A stretch of DNA of 28,923 nt from a virus, in IMG/VR virus record IMGVR_UViG_3300009068_000141, positions 1 through 28,923 of that record; one strand, written 5' to 3'. The translations under genes and the position numbers were made by a program. Each line of letters begins with the position of its first letter. Within the stretch, counting starts at the first letter, position 1. Below the pieces are notes generated by a model. The model did no database searches. It was given only the letters and a program-made list of their open reading frames with translations, and had not been told where the DNA came from. Of this stretch, positions 25,878 through 28,923 are shown in pieces.

Positions 25878-26388
25878 CTTTGTCTTGGGTCTGGATGTCT
25901 CTACTTCTTGCGTTGGAATTTGTGTAATGGACCAAGCAGGGAGCGTTGTTTGTCTCGACAATGTTGATCTTTCTAAGATCAAGTCTTTCAATGAAAAGTG
26001 TGACGCTGTTCAGAAAAGTCTCTCTCGGTTTTCTGGAAAGATAAAGCAGTTCTACATTGAAGAGTGCGCGAAGGCATTTAGACCTGGCCTCTCTTCGGCT
26101 AACACGTTAACGACTCTCTCGAGGTTCAACGGAGCAGTTTCTTGCATCTGCCACATTCTTTTTGGCGGCGACGAGAACTTAGTCAATCCTGTTGTCGCAA
26201 GAAGGTCAGCCGGAATCTTAATCAACTACAAGGATAAGTCCACTACCACCAAGGATAAGATCTATGAAGCTGTATCTTCTAGAGTTGAATTTGACTGGCC
26301 TAGGACAAAGACAGGAAAGGTCAAACCTCAGTGCTATGACATGGCTGATGCATACGTTGTTGCTTCTTTTGGCTTGAAAAACCAGTAA
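25867..26388 (+). CDS. ruvC-like: RuvC-like Holliday junction resolvase
   Basis: A 173-residue RNase-H-fold endonuclease of the RuvC type, expected to cut branched DNA arising from replication and recombination before packaging. The four acidic positions are visible: Asp10 in VLGLDVSTSCVGI, Glu65 or Glu66 in FYIEE, and Asp158 and Asp161 in CYDMADAYVVA (the D-x2-D pair). The length matches bacterial RuvC. A Lys/Thr-rich segment (NYKDKSTTTKDKI) before the final helix is the likely DNA-contact loop. The ATG at 25867 lies inside the end of the preceding tail gene (11-base overlap), so translation is probably coupled. A 21-base gap leads to the primase gene, with RuvC, primase and SbcDC in one direction. 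Confidence 0.88.
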   Translation: MTSDFVLGLDVSTSCVGICVMDQAGSVVCLDNVDLSKIKSFNEKCDAVQKSLSRFSGKIKQFYIEECAKAFRPGLSSANTLTTLSRFNGAVSCICHILFGGDENLVNPVVARRSAGILINYKDKSTTTKDKIYEAVSSRVEFDWPRTKTGKVKPQCYDMADAYVVASFGLKNQ

Positions 26389-26395
26389 AGAAGAT

Positions 26396-26413
26396 CCACA
26401 ATTTATACTGTGG
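26396..26413 (+). promoter_or_regulatory. Small hairpin over the primase start codon
   Basis: CCACA at 26396-26400 and TGTGG at 26409-26413 can pair around an 8-base AT-rich loop. The right arm contains the GTG start (26410-26412) of the primase gene. The only purine-rich tract nearby (AAGAAGA, 26388-26394) is too far for a normal Shine-Dalgarno. If the stem forms, it would mask the start and reduce primase translation. A five-pair stem is weak and could be chance. TATACT in the loop resembles a -10 box, but any start from it would fall inside the gene. Confidence 0.3.
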
Positions 26414-27372
26414 TTACACTAACTCAAAGAGTCGAAGCACTAAGAAAGGTCTTTCGGATAGCAAGAGTTTCCCGAGACGGATCCGACCTTGCTGTTCCAT
26501 GCCCTGCGTGCAAAGAATCCAACAAGACGAAGCTCTCTGTCAACATTGAGACGCTGCAGTTTCACTGCTGGGTCTGTGGAGTCAAGGGTTCAAAAATCAC
26601 CAGGCTTGTCAGAGAGCACATCGGAGAAGATGAAGCTAGCTGGCTTTCTCACGCTCTCGGAGAAGAGAACGACAAGTTCATCCAGATTGAAGAAGAGCAG
26701 GAAATTCTTCCTGACCTTCCTGAGAAGTCTACTCCGATAGTCATCTGTGACTCAAGAGATCCAAACTTTAGAGCTGTCAAAAGGTACTGCGAACGCAGAG
26801 GACTAACAGAGAAAGATCTTTGGAAGTACAGGATCTGCTGGTCGCCAGAAGACAAGTTCCAAAGAAGGGTCATCTTCGCCTCGGTGGACCTTGTAGGAGA
26901 TCTAAATTACTGGGTATCTAGATCGATAGATCCTGACACAAAGGTGCGGTACATTAACTGCCCAGTCCCAAAAGACAAGATCATCTTTAATGAGATTGAT
27001 GTTGACTTTTCGAAACCTGTTTGCATCTTTGAAGGCCCGTTTGATCTAATAAAGACAAAAGTAAACGGAACATGTTTGCTTGGATCTTCTGTCTCTCGTA
27101 CTTCTCGGCTTCTTTCGAGGCTTGTTGCATCTGAATCTGATGTTGTTCTTTGCCTCGACAGAGACGTTCAAGATAAGGAGAGTAGAATAGCTGATAGACT
27201 CTCTGAGTGGGGGCTCTCAGTTAAGATTGCTAAGCCTCCTGCAAAATATAAGGACTTTGGAGAGACTCCTCGGGAGGAAGCTTTGAAATGCATCGATAAA
27301 GCAAAACCGTGGAGCTACAACGCAAGCTTCACACACAAACTGTCTAAGATTTCAAGTGGATCGCTTCTATGA
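26410..27372 (+). CDS. DNA primase, zinc ribbon plus TOPRIM
   Basis: A 320-residue DnaG-superfamily primase that would make RNA primers for lagging-strand synthesis. The zinc ribbon is at residues 31-56: CPAC (C31, C34), then HCWVC (C53, C56), C-x2-C-x18-C-x2-C. The TOPRIM core has E208 in FEGPFDLI (E-G-x2-D) and the D-x-D of CLDRD (D250, D252). Length is close to T4 gp61 (342 aa), and no helicase domain follows. GTG at 26410 is chosen because no other ATG, GTG or TTG occurs in frame before the zinc ribbon and the frame has a stop at 26386-26388. The start sits in a small potential hairpin. The 3' end overlaps the SbcDC-like gene as ATGA. Confidence 0.88.
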   Translation: MVTLTQRVEALRKVFRIARVSRDGSDLAVPCPACKESNKTKLSVNIETLQFHCWVCGVKGSKITRLVREHIGEDEASWLSHALGEENDKFIQIEEEQEILPDLPEKSTPIVICDSRDPNFRAVKRYCERRGLTEKDLWKYRICWSPEDKFQRRVIFASVDLVGDLNYWVSRSIDPDTKVRYINCPVPKDKIIFNEIDVDFSKPVCIFEGPFDLIKTKVNGTCLLGSSVSRTSRLLSRLVASESDVVLCLDRDVQDKESRIADRLSEWGLSVKIAKPPAKYKDFGETPREEALKCIDKAKPWSYNASFTHKLSKISSGSLL

Positions 27373-28923
27373 AAATTGCACACATTGCAGACGTCCACAT
27401 TCGTGGATTCCAGAGACATGAAGAGTACAGAAAGAGCTTCGAAGATCTTTTCGCGTCTCTGTCTATCGAGCAACCAGACGTAATCTTGGTTGTTGGTGAC
27501 ATCGTTCATTCCAAGACTCACAACATCACACCCGAACTGATAGAGATCACAACCTGGTTCTTTAAGAGCCTTGCTGATGTTGCACCAGTTCACATGGTTC
27601 TTGGAAATCACGACGGCCTCATTCACAACAAAGATAGGCAAGATGCGATCACACCCATCGTCACTGCTATCAACTCAGAAAAGATCAAGCTCTGGAAGAA
27701 GAGCGGAGAGATCTTTGCAGACTGTAGCGAGCGCATCTCCATTCACAGCTTTTCCTGCTTCGACGAAGAGTCTTGGAGCAGCATCGCCCCGAGAGACGGT
27801 CATACAAATATCGCTCTGTTCCACGGATCTGTCAATAAGTGCCTAAGTGATCAGAACGTAGAGATGACAGGCGTCTCGATGTCTATGTTCGAAGGCTTTG
27901 ACTTTGGAATCTTTGGAGACATACACAAGAGGCAGTCTCTTGACGGCGAAGGTCGTTTTAAGTACTGTGGGTCTCTAATCCAGCAGAACTTCGGAGAAGA
28001 GACAGACAAGGGTTATCTTGTCTGGAACATAAAGGATCGAAGTGACTGGAGCTGCAACTTCGTCAAAGTTAAAAATGATCATCCATTTATCACTATAGAC
28101 GCAAATACTACTCCTGAGGACATCGAGTCAATACCTCTGTCAGCCAAAGTAAGAATCATTGCGAAGGACAAGAACGATCCAGATGTCTTGTCAATTGTTC
28201 GGCATCTCAAGAAAGACAAGAAAATCTCTGATGTCATCGTCAGAGAGACCGAATCTCAGCTAAGAACGTTGCAGGACACAGTTCTGTCCACCGGAGATGT
28301 AAGCTACCTGGATTACTTCAGCGAGTACGTTGCTAAGAACGTGGACGATCCTGCAATGAGAGAGAAGATCGTCCAAGAATTTAGCAAGTATCTTGAGCAA
28401 ACAGACTACTCTGAGTCGAGAAGCGTAGACCACTGGAGCTTAAAGTCTTTAAAGTTCAATAATCTCTTTAGCTACGGAGAGAGCAATTCTATAGACTTTG
28501 ACAAGCTTAGTGGAATTACTGGAATCTTTGCAAAGAACCGCGCAGGAAAGTCTTCTATTGTTGGCTCTCTCTGCTACGCTCTCTTCAACGAGGTCGACAG
28601 ATCTCTGCCCCGTTCTCACTTTATAATAAACTCAGATAGCGATTCCTGCGACGCTGAGGTTATCTTCTCTGCAAGGAGCAACGACTATCTGGTCAAGAGA
28701 TCGACTACAAGAGTTAAGACAAAGAAGGGCGAGTCTTCAACGACAAACGTTTCTCTAGGAAGATTCACAGAGTCAGGATCTGTCATGATGGACGATGAAC
28801 AGAGAAGAGAGACAGACAAGATCGTAAGAGGCATCATTGGATCTCCTTCTGATTTTTTTGAATCTGCAGTAGCTTCTCAAGGCCAGCTTCTAAATTTTCT
28901 TGATCACAAATCGACGAGTAGAA
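27369..28923 (+). CDS. sbcD-sbcC fusion: SbcD-SbcC (Mre11-Rad50 type) fusion, 3' end beyond window
   Basis: One open frame of 518 codons without a stop joins a metallophosphoesterase nuclease to the start of an SMC-like ATPase. The Mre11/SbcD half (about 1-220) shows D8-x-H10, GDIVH (D44, H47), GNHD (79-82), FHG (H152) and GDIHK (183-187), where most relatives have GHIH. CGSLIQQNFGEE follows. Residues about 300-360 are helical and likely correspond to the Rad50-binding part. From about residue 365 the Rad50/SbcC half begins: LKSLKFNNLFSYGES, a Walker A at 388-396 (AKNRAGKSS), and a probable Q-loop ASQGQLLNFL with Q504. The ATG at 27369 overlaps the primase stop (ATGA). T4 encodes these as separate gp47 and gp46. 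The coiled coil, hook and Walker B must lie beyond 28923. The expected role is processing of DNA ends for recombination-dependent replication. Confidence 0.88.
   Translation, partial: MKIAHIADVHIRGFQRHEEYRKSFEDLFASLSIEQPDVILVVGDIVHSKTHNITPELIEITTWFFKSLADVAPVHMVLGNHDGLIHNKDRQDAITPIVTAINSEKIKLWKKSGEIFADCSERISIHSFSCFDEESWSSIAPRDGHTNIALFHGSVNKCLSDQNVEMTGVSMSMFEGFDFGIFGDIHKRQSLDGEGRFKYCGSLIQQNFGEETDKGYLVWNIKDRSDWSCNFVKVKNDHPFITIDANTTPEDIESIPLSAKVRIIAKDKNDPDVLSIVRHLKKDKKISDVIVRETESQLRTLQDTVLSTGDVSYLDYFSEYVAKNVDDPAMREKIVQEFSKYLEQTDYSESRSVDHWSLKSLKFNNLFSYGESNSIDFDKLSGITGIFAKNRAGKSSIVGSLCYALFNEVDRSLPRSHFIINSDSDSCDAEVIFSARSNDYLVKRSTTRVKTKKGESSTTNVSLGRFTESGSVMMDDEQRRETDKIVRGIIGSPSDFFESAVASQGQLLNFLDHKSTSR

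Noticed and set aside
26374-26409. TTGAAA and TATACT as a sigma-70 promoter for the primase gene
   Set aside because: The spacer is 24 bases, well over the usual 17, and a start from TATACT would fall after the GTG codon.
27315-27846. Reverse (27315-27641) and forward (27571-27846) short frames
   Set aside because: Both overlap the SbcD-type nuclease motifs, which are clearly the coding frame.
1-28923. tRNA genes, CRISPR arrays, insertion sequences, intrinsic terminators
   Set aside because: Gaps between genes are at most 35 bases. I saw no cloverleaf, regular repeat array, transposase motif or GC-rich hairpin followed by a T-run.

Overview
The window is a stretch of a tailed-bacteriophage genome, almost certainly a contractile-tailed (myovirus) phage with distant T4-like ancestry. 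The evidence is a gp55-type late sigma factor, a gp25-like baseplate wedge protein, a gp6/baseplate-J-like wedge protein, a central-spike/hub-like protein with an OB-type N-terminus, a tail-protein-I-like wedge protein, and RuvC-like, primase and SbcD/SbcC-type proteins. The host cannot be read from the sequence. Everything supportable lies on the + strand. About 98-99% of the window is coding. Genes mostly abut or overlap by 1-11 bases, and the largest gap is 35 bases. I see no tRNA, CRISPR, insertion sequence or convincing terminator.

Layout: (1) 3-896, the 3' part of a GT4-like glycosyltransferase that begins upstream of the window. (2) 890-2269, a small membrane protein, a late sigma factor and a 125-aa helical protein that may be its partner. 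(3) 2269-5924, baseplate core: spike/hub-like, gp25-like and gp6-like genes. (4) 5924-25877, about 20 kb of large beta-rich virion proteins. They include a DNRLRE-like protein, a 1135-aa hybrid of a gpI-type wedge domain with two LamG-like domains, two proteins with related N-terminal caps (13854 and 21706), two with fibronectin-III-like modules (14744 and 19877), and two with a shared C-terminal module (22397 and 23715). (5) 25867-28923, DNA processing: a RuvC-like resolvase, a zinc-ribbon/TOPRIM primase, and an uninterrupted reading frame joining an SbcD/Mre11-type nuclease to an SbcC/Rad50-type ATPase. That last frame runs off the window.

How it fits together: the sigma factor and perhaps its neighbour would direct late transcription. 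The genes after it would build the baseplate and the peripheral tail and host-contact structures. The last three genes would resolve, prime and process replicating or recombining DNA. Start-stop overlaps of the ATGA, TTGA, TAATG and TGATG type imply translational coupling along the array. TTG and GTG starts are unusually common (9 of 20 complete starts).

Most notable observations: the SbcD-SbcC fusion, the gpI/LamG hybrid wedge protein, the shared terminal modules among otherwise unrelated tail proteins, the sigma-factor neighbourhood, and an apparent excess of GATC tetranucleotides.
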